NCBI GenBank assembly: GCA_023386265.1
Contig: JAEWKA010000001.1
Span: forward strand, 1 to 64,000
Length of the DNA: 64,000 nt
DNA from: Bacillota bacterium
Lineage (GTDB): Bacteria; Bacillota; Clostridia; Oscillospirales; Oscillospiraceae
Reading direction: 5' to 3'
The translations under genes were made by a program, and so were the position numbers. Numbering within the stretch: the stretch's first letter is position 1; every line of letters starts with the position of its first letter. Below the pieces are notes generated by a model that did not search any database, was not told the DNA's origin, and worked only from the letters and a program-made list of their open reading frames with translations. Shown piece after piece: positions 1-9,960 of the stretch.

Positions 1-152
1 GCAGCAGTATTGGTATTACTGTTATAGATGAAAAAAATTACAGTTTCTCTGAAGCTTATAACCAAGCCGATAGCGCATTGTATGAGGCAAAGTTCAACGG
101 AAAAAACGGTTATGTCATATATAATAACAACGTCGAATGCTCAGCCCAGTGA
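1..152 (+). CDS. GGDEF-domain protein, C-terminal end only
   Basis: The reading frame is open from the window edge to a TGA at 150-152 and gives 49 residues; the gene begins outside the window. They match the end of a diguanylate cyclase domain: SIGIT, then AYNQADSALYEAK and NGKNGYV. The tail is strikingly like the end of the minus-strand GGDEF protein at 5979-7592, including a final CSA before the last residue, so the two are close paralogues. Diguanylate cyclases make c-di-GMP from two GTP, but the active-site GGDEF motif lies outside the window, so activity cannot be judged. Confidence 0.8.
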   Translation, partial: SSIGITVIDEKNYSFSEAYNQADSALYEAKFNGKNGYVIYNNNVECSAQ

Positions 153-285
153 AACATTGGCGATGAGATTTATCTCACGAAAAATAATAATAGTTATTGT
201 ATTTTTTATAGCACTAAATAAATTATAAAAAGATTTATTCAAAAGCGCTAATAGTCGCTATTTTACGAAAAAAGGGGTGAATATT

Positions 286-2757
286 ATGCCAGACAAAAAA
301 CATGACAAGATAAACATTTCAAAAACAATTTTTTTAGCCGGGATTATAATATCAATTTGTATTGGTGCCCTATTTTCGTATGATTCTTGGTATAATTATA
401 CGTTTCAAGCAAAACGTGAAGCCATTGGGTTAGCTGAATCCGTAGCTTCATTTATTGAGCCTAACAAGCTTATTACATTAAATACTGACATCAATTCGAC
501 CGCATATCAAACTATAAAAAGGAGCTTATCAGATTTTAAAAAGCATAATCCTGAGATAGATTATGCATATATTTTTAAACTTAAGGACGGAAAGCTGTAC
601 TTCATGGTTGATTCTGAACAACCACAATCCGAGGGTTACTCGCCACCCGGGCAGGAGTATTATGAAGCAACAGAGCAGGACAAGCTGCCGTTCTCGACAG
701 GCGAAGCATTACTTACAGCCCCTCTTACTGACAGATGGGGAACATGGGTTAGCGCACTTGTGCCAATAAAAGATCCCAGAACAGGGGCGGTTATCGCCGA
801 ATTCGGCATTGATTATCCGGCTGCATACTGGAAAGCAGAGATATACCATCATGTGTTACCCGATGTGGCAGTAGCTTCTTGCATACTTTTATTAATGTTT
901 GTCATCTATTACATTTATCTAGTAATTATGAAAACACGGACATTAAGCCAAAAACTACATGAAAGTGAAGCTTTATTTAAGGCTGTTTTTGAGCAGGCTC
1001 CTGTTGGAATAGCACTTGTCGATGACTATAACTTTCTATCGGAAATTAATACTGAGTATACAAGGATTTTGTCCAGAACAAAAGATGAGATTTCTTTATT
1101 AAGATGGACCGATATTACACATCCTGATGATCTTAAATATGACCTAGATCAATTCGCTCGGTTTAAATCTGGTGAGTTACATGGATACTCTATGGAAAAA
1201 CGCTATTTAAAACCAGACGGATCATATATATGGGTTCAAATGGTCATTGCTAGAGTACAGGTTAATAGAACCCGCTCAAAAATATGGGATCATTTGTGTA
1301 TTGTCCAGGATATTAATGATAAAAAAATCGCTGCAGAGACTCTACGTGAAAGTGAACGAAGTAAAAGCATGCTGCTTGCCAATTTGCCAGGTATGGCTTA
1401 TCGATGTAATTACGATGAAAATTGGACAATGAAGTTTGTTTCCGAAGGCTGTTACGAGCTAACCGGTTATAGGCCGGAAAGCCTAATCAACAATAATGAA
1501 CTTTCATTCAACGATCTTATTGCGCCAGATTTTAGAGAGTTTTTATGGAACAAATGGGAACACATACTCTCTTTTAGAATCCCATTTCGTTGTGAGTATG
1601 AAATCACAACTGGGACAGGCAAACACAAGTGGGTACTTGAAACCGGACAGGGCGTTTATAATGAAGATGGAATCGTTGAAGCCCTTGAAGGCATCATTAT
1701 CGATATAACTGAGTCAAAGCAGCAACAAATCCAAATTCAATATATAAATGATCATGATTCTTTGACTGGCGTTTATAATCGAAGCTATTATGAAAGAGCG
1801 AAGCCACTATTAGAAGCGGAGTCGAATCTCCCGTTATCCATTATCATGGCGGATATCAACGGATTACGATTAATTAATGATGTCTTTGGGCTTGCCTCCG
1901 GAAATCTATTAATATCTGAAACAGCAAAAATCATAAAAAGTTGTTGCCGCGAAACAGATATATTGGCGCGAACTGGTGGAGACGAATTTAGTATAATTTC
2001 GCCAAATACTGATTTTGATAAAGCCAATGAAATTCGCCTTTCTATAAAAAAAGCCTGTGCAGCATACAATCATTCAGTAAATGACAAATCTTTAGAAATC
2101 AATTTGTCGCTTGGGTATGGAGTCAGGCAGAAAAAAGAGACCAGTATTGAAGAAACAGAAAAAGAAGCTGAAGCCTATATGGATAGATGCAAGCTACTTA
2201 ATAATAAGAGCCATCACAACACAATACTTACTTCGATTATGGCCACAATGTATGCAAGAAGTTGTGAGACAGAAGAACATGCGGCGCGTTTAGGACAATT
2301 TGCCCATATCATTGGTAAGGAAATGAACTTATCACAGTCAAAAATGGATGAGCTTCAGTTACTTTCTTTACTTCATGATATTGGGAAAATCGGAATTGAC
2401 GACCGGATTCTAAATAAGCCCGGCGAACTTACATCAGATGAATGGGAGATAATGAAAAAACATCCTGAGATCGGATATGTAATTACTATGTCTTCGCCTG
2501 AGTTTGCTCCCATAGCCGAATACGTCTTGTCGCATCACGAACATTGGGACGGCACTGGATACCCGCTAGGTCTCAGTGGCGAGGAGATCCCTTTGCTTGC
2601 GCGGATATTAGCTATTGCGGATGCCTATGATGCAATGACCATGGACAGAATTTACAGGAAAGCATTAACCAAAGAAGCAGCAATCGAAGAAATTTGCAAA
2701 AATGCGGGAAGCCAATTTGATCCTAGTTTAGCCGAAATATTTATAAAATTTGTGTAG
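286..2757 (+). CDS. Membrane PAS-PAS-GGDEF-HD-GYP c-di-GMP enzyme
   Basis: A membrane sensor that could both make and break c-di-GMP. There is a transmembrane segment near residues 12-35, an extracytoplasmic sensor region to about 188, a second transmembrane segment near 190-212, PAS domains at about 228-345 and 360-478, GGDEF at about 488-631 with an intact RTGGDEF motif, and an HD-GYP domain from about 648 to the end. The HD-GYP domain keeps LLHDIGKIGI, HHEHWDGTGYP and ADAYDAM, so the phosphodiesterase half looks active. I start at ATG 286, because AAAGGGGTG at 271-279 is well spaced from it; a GTG at 277 would lie inside that ribosome binding site. Which activity dominates cannot be told from sequence. 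Confidence 0.9.
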   Translation: MPDKKHDKINISKTIFLAGIIISICIGALFSYDSWYNYTFQAKREAIGLAESVASFIEPNKLITLNTDINSTAYQTIKRSLSDFKKHNPEIDYAYIFKLKDGKLYFMVDSEQPQSEGYSPPGQEYYEATEQDKLPFSTGEALLTAPLTDRWGTWVSALVPIKDPRTGAVIAEFGIDYPAAYWKAEIYHHVLPDVAVASCILLLMFVIYYIYLVIMKTRTLSQKLHESEALFKAVFEQAPVGIALVDDYNFLSEINTEYTRILSRTKDEISLLRWTDITHPDDLKYDLDQFARFKSGELHGYSMEKRYLKPDGSYIWVQMVIARVQVNRTRSKIWDHLCIVQDINDKKIAAETLRESERSKSMLLANLPGMAYRCNYDENWTMKFVSEGCYELTGYRPESLINNNELSFNDLIAPDFREFLWNKWEHILSFRIPFRCEYEITTGTGKHKWVLETGQGVYNEDGIVEALEGIIIDITESKQQQIQIQYINDHDSLTGVYNRSYYERAKPLLEAESNLPLSIIMADINGLRLINDVFGLASGNLLISETAKIIKSCCRETDILARTGGDEFSIISPNTDFDKANEIRLSIKKACAAYNHSVNDKSLEINLSLGYGVRQKKETSIEETEKEAEAYMDRCKLLNNKSHHNTILTSIMATMYARSCETEEHAARLGQFAHIIGKEMNLSQSKMDELQLLSLLHDIGKIGIDDRILNKPGELTSDEWEIMKKHPEIGYVITMSSPEFAPIAEYVLSHHEHWDGTGYPLGLSGEEIPLLARILAIADAYDAMTMDRIYRKALTKEAAIEEICKNAGSQFDPSLAEIFIKFV

Positions 2758-3074
2758 GCATAAGTGGACGGGAAAGACCGATGATGGCGACTCAAAAACA
2801 AGTGATAATATCAATGAAAAGCAAGGAATCAAGTAAACGCTATTTAAGGCCAAATTACTTCCATCAAAAAAAGATTTCCCTTGATATTACCCTTTAATCG
2901 TTTGTGGGCAGTTATAAGCAATTGCAGCGATTTGCAAAAGCATTAAAAATGCTCGCTTTTCGTACTCGCGTTTACTCAATTTTAATAAATGACGTATGTA
3001 TAATTCGATTCTAGTAAGGGGGTGCGGATGAAAATTTGGACACTGAGTGAGCTCAGAAAGGGTGCTCAACATCA
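2758..3074. other. Intergenic region with no recognisable gene
   Basis: AT-rich stretch between the c-di-GMP enzyme and the IS66 remnant. Short open frames here have no ribosome binding site and resemble nothing I know. It may include further decayed parts of the IS66 element, but no transposase motif is readable before 3075. Confidence 0.5.
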
Positions 3075-3337
3075 ATGTACACAGTAAATACACCGCGTGG
3101 GGCTACCGGTAGTGCTCTTATGTTCAACATAATTGAAACGGCCAAAGAAAACGGACTGAATCCGTATAAATATTAGGCTTACATTTTCCGTGAGGCACAA
3201 CTTGGAAGTAGTCGACCTTCAACAGATGGAACAACTGCTGCCTTGGAATGCTTCAGATGAGTGTAGGTATAAAACCGCTTAGAACTGACTCACGTCAGCC
3301 TAAGCGGTTTTGCTGTTTATGCTGTTTTGAAGCTTAC
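3075..3337 (+). mobile_element. IS66-family transposase remnant with element end
   Basis: Translation from 3075 gives TPRGATGSALMF and ETAKENGLNPYKY, then a TAG at 3174-3176. After a shift of frame it reads NLEVVDLQ and QLLPWNASDECR up to a TAG at 3280-3282. This is the C-terminal end of IS66-type transposases (ETAKENGL-P-YLTY, then LPWN). The rest of the gene is gone. A hairpin follows at about 3272-3312 (AAACCGCTTA against TAAGCGGTTT), and a GCTTAC at 3332-3337 matches the terminal bases of the second copy near 58998-59009. A dead fragment in plus orientation. Confidence 0.75.
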
Positions 3338-3369
3338 ATTTCAAGAGCTTTTGAGGCCTCAGCACAAAA

Positions 3370-3408
3370 ATAAGGACTCGACACTTGTATAAACAGTCAA
3401 GTCCTTAT
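3370..3408 (-). terminator. Terminator of the chemotaxis receptor gene
   Basis: The inverted repeat ATAAGGACT / AGTCCTTAT has three more pairs inside after one mismatch. On the minus strand it is followed by TTTTTG. It lies about 65 bases after the stop of the receptor gene. Confidence 0.75.
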
Positions 3409-3472
3409 ATGGTTCCAAAATACATCCCAGTTCTGTCAATGCAGTCCCGCGTTTGATAATACAACTATTTAT

Positions 3473-5527
3473 TCAACTTAAAGAATGCCGCTTGAACTTT
3501 CCAGCCGCCTTATTCATCATTTCCGCTTGGCTAGAAAGCTCCTCACTCGCTGCGGCACTTTCCTCCGCGGTAGCTGAATTGGTCTGAACCACCATAGATA
3601 CTTGTGACAAGCCTTGCGTGATTTGCGAGATTGCCTGTGACTGAGCAAAAGATGCTTGATCAATTTTTTTAATAATTTCACCAACATTGAATGACTTATC
3701 CGCTGCAGTTTCAAGTGTCTTTGCGGTTTCCCCCGCAATTCTAGAGCCTTCAGCTACAGAGTTCATAGATTCTTCAATGAGTGCACTTGTTTGCTTTGCA
3801 GCTTCAGCAGATTTACTTGCAAGATTTCGTACTTCATCAGCAACCACTGCAAAGCCCTTTCCGGCGGTTCCTGCTCTGGCAGCTTCAACTGCAGCATTAA
3901 GTGCAAGAATATTCGTTTGAAATGCAATATCGTCAATAACTTTAATTATCTTGCTAATTTGTTCAGACGATTGATTGATATTATTCATGGAAGATAGCAT
4001 CTGTTGCATGAAAGAGTTGCTCTTTTCTATAACGGATACCGCCTGTTCCATATCGACAGTTGCCTCGTGAACATTGTCCGCATTTTTTCGAACTCCACTT
4101 GAAACTTCTTGTATTGAAGCGGAAAGTTGTTGAATTGCTGCTGCCTGTTCTGTTGCACCTTGAGAAAGTGCCTGCGCTCCGTTTGAAACCTGATTCGCGC
4201 TGATAGAAACTTGCATCGAAGCGTTTTCAATCTGCTCCATGGTTATATTTAGTGAGTTTATGATTTCGGTCAGAGCAGTTTTAATTGGAGAAAAATCACC
4301 CACATAATCGCGTTCAACCGTAACTACAAGATTGCAGTTTGAAATGTCAGTTAAAACTTCAGATATTTCTTTGATGTAAGTATTTATTACAGAGGTCGTG
4401 TTTTTTAAATTAGCAGCAATATCACCAAGTTCATCATCTGTATCAACATTAATTTCAGATGATAAATTTCCGTTTCCCAGCTCTTTTGCAAACCGAACTA
4501 TATCACCTACCGGTTTTAGTGACTTCTTCAACAATATGGCTGTAAGAATTGCAAGAATAATCAATCCTAAAAAAGCTATAAGAATAACCAAATATACAAT
4601 ATTATTAGAAGTTGCATTTGCTTCAGATTTGCTAACAACAAATGCACTCGTCCAGGTTTGATTGATACCTGTTACTCTCAAAGGTTCAAAAACCTCCAGA
4701 GCAGAACCACCGAAAATTTTGTTTTGGCCGTCAATCATCAATTGTGTACCGTTTACTATTGCTTCCATTACAGTACTGTTTTCATGTTCAAATGCAGTTC
4801 CAAAAAGCGTCTTATCATAAGTATGGGTAACATAGTTAGAGTTATTGGTCACTATATAGCTATATGCCGTTTTATGATTATTCAGATCATAGCTCAAATC
4901 ATTTAGTGTATCTGTTAAGATATCGCAGTTTGCAACTCCAAGAAACCTCCCTGATTTATCAAGAATTGGATTGCTGATTGTGACCAGCCAAACCGTCTCC
5001 CCATTTGATAATTGGTATGAATAAGGTTCTGTAATATGCCCCGCAAGCGTATCCCTTGAAACATAAAAGTAATCTCCGCTACTATAAGTAACATAGTCAT
5101 TTAGAATATCCATTGTGATCGAAGAGCCGTCTCTATAAGCATAATAAGATAAACCATCGGGAGTATCGGGAAAAAAGGCGTTTGGTTCAAGTGCCGCATA
5201 TGCTGAGAATATTCTGGAATCGTCTAATGCTGTGTATAGTGATTGTCTAATTAACATTTCAGCCGTTGCCTGGTCTAGCATTTGATACCGTGACAATTCA
5301 GCTGCCAAGGATACCGATTGTCTATGCATTGCATTTAGATAATCTGATGCGATCTGCGCATTTTTATTTGCCAACAATTGTACCTGTTTTGCTGTCGTTT
5401 CATTTGCAAAATTAGATAACATTAATGATAATGTTACACAAATCAAAACCATTACTATGATTATATAGGAAATTATTTTTGCGGGAACCGCATAAGAAAT
5501 TTTCTTCAATAATTCTTTGATTTTCAT
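3473..5527 (-). CDS. Methyl-accepting chemotaxis protein
   Basis: A membrane chemoreceptor of 684 residues. There is a transmembrane segment near 16-37, a large outside region of dCache type (about 40-300), a second transmembrane segment near 309-333, a HAMP linker to about 390, and a long coiled-coil signalling domain to the end. The hairpin tip that contacts CheA/CheW is clear: DDIAFQTNILALNAAVEAAR followed by GKGFAVVADEVRNLA. Such receptors sense small ligands outside and steer CheA kinase activity. No other che gene is in the window. The start ATG at 5527 has GGGAG nearby. It shares the region with three c-di-GMP proteins, which fits a sensory/motility cluster. The ligand is unknown. Confidence 0.93.
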   Translation of the reverse strand: MKIKELLKKISYAVPAKIISYIIIVMVLICVTLSLMLSNFANETTAKQVQLLANKNAQIASDYLNAMHRQSVSLAAELSRYQMLDQATAEMLIRQSLYTALDDSRIFSAYAALEPNAFFPDTPDGLSYYAYRDGSSITMDILNDYVTYSSGDYFYVSRDTLAGHITEPYSYQLSNGETVWLVTISNPILDKSGRFLGVANCDILTDTLNDLSYDLNNHKTAYSYIVTNNSNYVTHTYDKTLFGTAFEHENSTVMEAIVNGTQLMIDGQNKIFGGSALEVFEPLRVTGINQTWTSAFVVSKSEANATSNNIVYLVILIAFLGLIILAILTAILLKKSLKPVGDIVRFAKELGNGNLSSEINVDTDDELGDIAANLKNTTSVINTYIKEISEVLTDISNCNLVVTVERDYVGDFSPIKTALTEIINSLNITMEQIENASMQVSISANQVSNGAQALSQGATEQAAAIQQLSASIQEVSSGVRKNADNVHEATVDMEQAVSVIEKSNSFMQQMLSSMNNINQSSEQISKIIKVIDDIAFQTNILALNAAVEAARAGTAGKGFAVVADEVRNLASKSAEAAKQTSALIEESMNSVAEGSRIAGETAKTLETAADKSFNVGEIIKKIDQASFAQSQAISQITQGLSQVSMVVQTNSATAEESAAASEELSSQAEMMNKAAGKFKRHSLS

Positions 5528-5621
5528 TTATTTCACTCCCAATCTACTTCTGTTTAGATTGCTGTTTTCACACACTTTAATGTATGTCGTATTGTACATG
5601 TACGGAGAAATAATAATCCTT

Positions 5622-5650
5622 ATATTATCATTTATACCATGATAACTCAA
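5622..5650 (-). promoter_or_regulatory. Possible promoter of the chemoreceptor gene
   Basis: On the minus strand TTGAGT (5645-5650) and TAATAT (5622-5627) stand 17 bases apart, about 95 bases before the start codon. Both boxes are only partial matches to the sigma-A consensus. Confidence 0.35.
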
Positions 5651-5677
5651 ATCAACAAATAATTTATGCTATAAGAA

Positions 5678-5726
5678 CGCAATCAATAATTCACCCTCGA
5701 TCATGAGGAGTCAATTATTGATTGCG
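5678..5726 (-). terminator. Terminator-like hairpin after the membrane GGDEF gene
   Basis: A perfect 14-base inverted repeat, CGCAATCAATAATT / AATTATTGATTGCG, with a small second stem in its loop. It has TTTTTAT on the plus-strand side and TTCTTAT on the minus-strand side, so it could work in both directions. The only gene reading into it is the minus-strand GGDEF gene ending at 5979. Confidence 0.6.
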
Positions 5727-5978
5727 TTTTTATAAGTCAAGTTTAGGGTCGCCCAAAGAGTTAATGCTGTTTGTGTATTTACGTTATCCTTGATCCTTTT
5801 GCATCAGACTCGGCTAGACTAGCTCGGAGTTATTCCTGCATCGCCTTTTCTCTTATGCAACCCGCCTGTAGAGCTGAAACTCGCCATTTTTAATTATAGA
5901 TAGATTTTACGGTTACCTTACAATAATGTATGGAATAGATAGTCGCTCAAATTTACTTTGAACCGTGAATATTTCTCT
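5727..5978. other. Intergenic region, possible structured RNA of unknown class
   Basis: Between the hairpin and the end of the membrane GGDEF gene I find no gene. Bases about 5800-5890 contain several short complementary segments, such as GCATC/GATGC and ACTC/GAGT, which could fold. I looked for the c-di-GMP riboswitch cores and did not find them. Confidence 0.25.
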
Positions 5979-7592
5979 TCAGCAAGCTGAACAATTTGCG
6001 TTGTCCCCGTATAAAACATAACCGTTTTTCCCATTATGCTTTGCCCGATACAATGCACTATCCGCCTGATTGTAAGCTAAGGAGAAACTGTCGATTTTTT
6101 CATCTACAACAGCGATTCCAATACTTGCGGTGATAAATAGCTGCTTTTTGTTGTAATCAACCCCTGTTTTAAGCTGTGACAGTATATCAGATGCCCGCGC
6201 CTCTGCAATTGATATATCTGCTGCATCTTTGATATAAATCATAAATTCATCGCCGCCCATTCGTCCCACAACGTCGCATTGACGAAATGTATCTGTCAAC
6301 AGATCAGCGACATATTTTATAATATAATCGCCAGCTTCATGTCCGAACATATCATTGATGGTTTTAAAGTTGTCAATATCAAGTAATAAAAGAATGCCTG
6401 CGCCTTTTCTGATTTCTTCACTAATAATTGTTTGGGTCGTTGATTTGTTGTAAAGTCCGGTGAAAAGGTCGATTTGCGCGCCACGCAGCAATGCTTGTCT
6501 ATCTCGCACTTCATTATCAATATCAAAAGCATAACCGAACACATGAACGTCATCAGATTCAACATCCTTGAACATTCGAAGAACAAGCCTTACCCAATGG
6601 TAATTATTATCTTGCCCTAAGCGTTGATATTCGAAAGGCTTAGGCTCAATTCCTAAATTAAAATTATCAATCAAATTTTGCCGTTCTAGAGATTTGCAAA
6701 AGATGTTGTAATCACCGGAACTAATTACTGTTCTCATATATTCAAACCAAGCGTCATATGATAGATCATCACTTTTAAGAAATTCAGGGTACTTTTCAAT
6801 ACCGCTGATAATAGAATTTTGAGTTAAGTTGGCTTGTGTTGTGATAACAGCATCACGCATAAGCGCGCTCTGAAGCTCCATTTGATTTCCAAGAGCTTTA
6901 TTAAGTTGCTTGTTGATTTCCCGTATTTTAGAGCTTCTATTTATCTTGAAGGTATAAACCAACAAATAGTAAAAGCTTAGAAGCAGCATAAAACAGAAAA
7001 TAAAATACTCTATAAACATGTTAGGGTAATTGTAATCCATGACATAAACTTCAGATATTCTTAACATCAACAAAAAACACAAAGATGCCCATATTATTAT
7101 GAATCTTGACTGTGTTTTGTTATGTACTGTGAACTGCAGGTCTTTCATCTTCAAAAAATGCATAATTGAAAATAAGGCCAACCAGTTGAGTAAATTAGAG
7201 ACGAGCAAAACGCCAAGGAGAAGATTTGAATTGCTGCACACAGTAAAAAGAGCTCCATGTGTTGCCATTGCAAACAAAGAAATAACCATTCCCCTAAGAC
7301 ACATTATGCTTATCATAACCGCAACGGATACGAAAAGAGTGTCTTTCAGCGATTTTCTGAATATTATCAATACCTCTGCATACAAAACCACTAAGGATAT
7401 AAAATAGGCAATGGTCATCGGTATGTTCACCGTCATTACTAACATTAGGGCTGCGTTAAAAATGCCGATACTTAGCCGAAATAAGAGCCCGAAATGCTTT
7501 CCATTAAGCATGCCTGCTATTAAGGTGAAGCACTTGAAAACAAAAAGCAGGTATGCTACAGAGGTTGCGGCTATGAGTACAAGCTTTTCCAT
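5979..7592 (-). CDS. Membrane diguanylate cyclase with PAS-like region
   Basis: 537 residues. About six hydrophobic segments fill residues 1-215, followed by a short coiled stretch, a PAS-like region (about 255-360) ending in FGYAFDIDNEV, and a GGDEF domain (about 365-530). The domain begins with DLFTGLYNKS and has an intact RMGGDEF near residue 443, so cyclase activity is expected: two GTP to c-di-GMP at the inner membrane face. The last 50 residues are nearly a copy of the GGDEF tail at 1-152. The gene stands alone on the minus strand with a terminator-like hairpin after it. The signal sensed by the membrane part is unknown. Confidence 0.9.
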   Translation of the reverse strand: MEKLVLIAATSVAYLLFVFKCFTLIAGMLNGKHFGLLFRLSIGIFNAALMLVMTVNIPMTIAYFISLVVLYAEVLIIFRKSLKDTLFVSVAVMISIMCLRGMVISLFAMATHGALFTVCSNSNLLLGVLLVSNLLNWLALFSIMHFLKMKDLQFTVHNKTQSRFIIIWASLCFLLMLRISEVYVMDYNYPNMFIEYFIFCFMLLLSFYYLLVYTFKINRSSKIREINKQLNKALGNQMELQSALMRDAVITTQANLTQNSIISGIEKYPEFLKSDDLSYDAWFEYMRTVISSGDYNIFCKSLERQNLIDNFNLGIEPKPFEYQRLGQDNNYHWVRLVLRMFKDVESDDVHVFGYAFDIDNEVRDRQALLRGAQIDLFTGLYNKSTTQTIISEEIRKGAGILLLLDIDNFKTINDMFGHEAGDYIIKYVADLLTDTFRQCDVVGRMGGDEFMIYIKDAADISIAEARASDILSQLKTGVDYNKKQLFITASIGIAVVDEKIDSFSLAYNQADSALYRAKHNGKNGYVLYGDNANCSAC

Positions 7593-7846
7593 TGTAATAT
7601 CCTTACATGTTCTGTAATTGTAGATGGCTTGAGAACATTCTTGTTATTGCTTTTTGATTTGAGAAAGCTCGGAATTGGTATCCAACATCAAAAGGTGTAT
7701 TAGTAATTACAACTACCCGATTTAGTGCTTATTGAGTATTTCCAACTGGTATCACTTACGCTTAGTTTTGTCTACAGAACCAATATATTTGTGAACTTGG
7801 CGGTGGCAAATAGATGTATGATCTAGGAGACATTGTAATGTCTAAC

Positions 7847-9808
7847 TCAATTTACGGTTACCACAGAAGGTAGTTCAATTTGTGGGTGAGATTCGCTAAA
7901 AATAGGTATTGTTTTATTTGATTGATCTGATGCTCCATTTGTCTTTTCTTTTGAATCTGCGATATAATTATACGTTGGAACTATTTCTTTGAGCAAAGTA
8001 CGAATATCGTAGTTATCATCTTCAATCGTGTATTTCAAATGTTCGAGTTGCTTGATGAATTTAATTTCGTCCATTTGAATCGGCTTACCGATAAAAATCT
8101 TTTTATTAGGAGTTTCGGATACGCATTCCTCATTCATAAGAAGCTCCTCGAAAATCTTTTCGCCCGGGCGTAACCCGGTGAATACAATTTGAATATCCTT
8201 GTATGGAACAAGTCCGGAAAGCCTGATCATGTTTTCTGCAAGACTCAAAATCTTAACAGGTTCTCCCATGTCAAGGACGAATATTTCTCCACCGTGGGCA
8301 TAAGTGCCGGCCTGAAGCACCAGCGAAACCGCCTCGGGTATAGTCATAAAGAATCGGATAATCTCTGGGTGAGTAACAGTGACGGGTCCGCCATTCTCAA
8401 TCTGCTTGCTAAAAGTCGGAATGACGCTACCATTGCTTCCAAGGACATTACCAAAGCGCACAGCTACAAATTCGGTTTTTGAATGTTTGTTATAATGTTG
8501 AATAATCATTTCACAAATCCGCTTTGTCGCCCCCATTACGTTAGAGGGATTAACAGCTTTGTCAGTGGAAATCATGACGAAGCGGGACACGTGGTATTTA
8601 TCTGATACTCCTGCTATATTAAGAGTTCCGAAAACATTATTTTTGACGGCTTCATTTGGACTCCCTTCCATTAGGGGAACATGTTTGTGCGCAGCCGCAT
8701 GGTATACAATGTCCGGTTTATATGTAGAAAACACGTTTTCAAGTCTTTTAAAATCACGCACAGACCCAATTAATGTAACAATGTCAAGTTGAGGAAAGGC
8801 CTCTTTCAGTTCGTTCTGAATATCGAATATGCTGTTTTCGTATACATCAAAAATAACCAGTTTACTGGGGGTGTAAGTTGCCAACTGACGGCAGAGCTCA
8901 CTTCCTATTGACCCACCAGCACCTGTGACAAGTACTGTTTTGCCATGAATAAAATCGCATAGACCTTCTAGGTCCAACTCAATTTGAGGACGATCAAGTA
9001 AATCAGCAATTTCAACCTTTCTAAGCATTGAAATTGATGCAGAGTCGCTAACCATTTGATAAATGCTCGGTAAAGTTTTGATAACACAGGACGTATCTTT
9101 ACATATTTCGAAAAACTCACGTCTCGTTTTGTCATTAGCAGAAGGTATAGCGAAAATAATTTCATCAACGTCATATTTATTGGCTGCCCAGACTATTGCA
9201 TTTCTTCCGCCAATTACTTTTGCGGTTCCAATATACTTATGCATCTTCGAAGGATCATCGTCAATAACACATGCCGCTTTATAATGCGAAAAATACCTAT
9301 CACTTTCAATCTCTCTTATGAGTGAGTTGCCGGCGTTACCCGCTCCGATGATCATGACAGTAGTTCCTATAGAAGAGCTGCGAGAAGTTATTAAGTTAAA
9401 GACCCGAAGTATCCTATAGAAAAATCGAGTACCGAGTGCGAATACTGTTAGAAAAAGCCAAGCTAAAGGATAACAGCTTTTGGCGGCATTCAAGTCAATT
9501 AAACTTCCTATAACTATGAGTGCTAGAAATGAGCAAAACACGGCAGTTACGACTCGAAGAGCTTCTCTTACGCTCGCAAATTCCCAAAGTCTGTTATACA
9601 TTTGGAACAAAGCAAAGATTACAGTATTAGCTGGGAGCCAATAGAGTGTTATTCTATAAATCCTTTCTAGAGTTCCAGCTGGAAAAGCTGAATACTCGAA
9701 AAAATATCGAAAAACTGCACTCAAATAAACAGCAAAAGCTGCACATAACATGTCCATGATGATAAGAAGAATTATCTTGAATGCTTGTTTTGCAGAAAGA
9801 ATTTTCAT
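7847..9808 (-). CDS. capD: Membrane nucleotide-sugar 4,6-dehydratase (CapD/PglF/WbpM type)
   Basis: About 653 residues. Four transmembrane segments (about 10-150) are followed by a first nucleotide-binding fold with IIGAGNAGNSLIREI and a catalytic short-chain dehydrogenase fold with TGAGGSIGSELCRQ near residue 295. The catalytic segment STDKAVNPSNVMGATKR has Met where classical enzymes have Tyr, as in this family. Such enzymes convert UDP-GlcNAc to the 4-keto-6-deoxy sugar, the first step to bacillosamine-like or other amino sugars. It is last in the capsule-control operon and would feed the aminotransferase at 37258 and acetyltransferase at 35697. A TTG at 9823 is an alternative start; neither start has an ideal ribosome binding site. 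Confidence 0.9.
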   Translation of the reverse strand: MKILSAKQAFKIILLIIMDMLCAAFAVYLSAVFRYFFEYSAFPAGTLERIYRITLYWLPANTVIFALFQMYNRLWEFASVREALRVVTAVFCSFLALIVIGSLIDLNAAKSCYPLAWLFLTVFALGTRFFYRILRVFNLITSRSSSIGTTVMIIGAGNAGNSLIREIESDRYFSHYKAACVIDDDPSKMHKYIGTAKVIGGRNAIVWAANKYDVDEIIFAIPSANDKTRREFFEICKDTSCVIKTLPSIYQMVSDSASISMLRKVEIADLLDRPQIELDLEGLCDFIHGKTVLVTGAGGSIGSELCRQLATYTPSKLVIFDVYENSIFDIQNELKEAFPQLDIVTLIGSVRDFKRLENVFSTYKPDIVYHAAAHKHVPLMEGSPNEAVKNNVFGTLNIAGVSDKYHVSRFVMISTDKAVNPSNVMGATKRICEMIIQHYNKHSKTEFVAVRFGNVLGSNGSVIPTFSKQIENGGPVTVTHPEIIRFFMTIPEAVSLVLQAGTYAHGGEIFVLDMGEPVKILSLAENMIRLSGLVPYKDIQIVFTGLRPGEKIFEELLMNEECVSETPNKKIFIGKPIQMDEIKFIKQLEHLKYTIEDDNYDIRTLLKEIVPTYNYIADSKEKTNGASDQSNKTIPIFSESHPQIELPSVVTVN

Positions 9809-9840
9809 ATCTTCATAACCCAAACCTTTAACTTTTACTT

Positions 9841-9870
9841 AGGACAGGCTTCACACTTGCAGCCTGTCCT
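9841..9870 (-). terminator. Hairpin between the SLH gene and the dehydratase gene
   Basis: Perfect 10-base inverted repeat AGGACAGGCT / AGCCTGTCCT with a 10-base loop, in the gap between the SLH gene stop (9961) and the dehydratase start. It has no run of T on the minus strand, so it may be a partial terminator, an RNA processing site or a stabiliser of the upstream message. Confidence 0.45.
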
Positions 9871-9960
9871 AAGAGATGTGTTGTTATTACTAAAATGGGT
9901 ACTAAAATTTTTATTGAGACTACTTTAATGCTGCTTTGTCAGATTTCATTTGAGAGGTTA

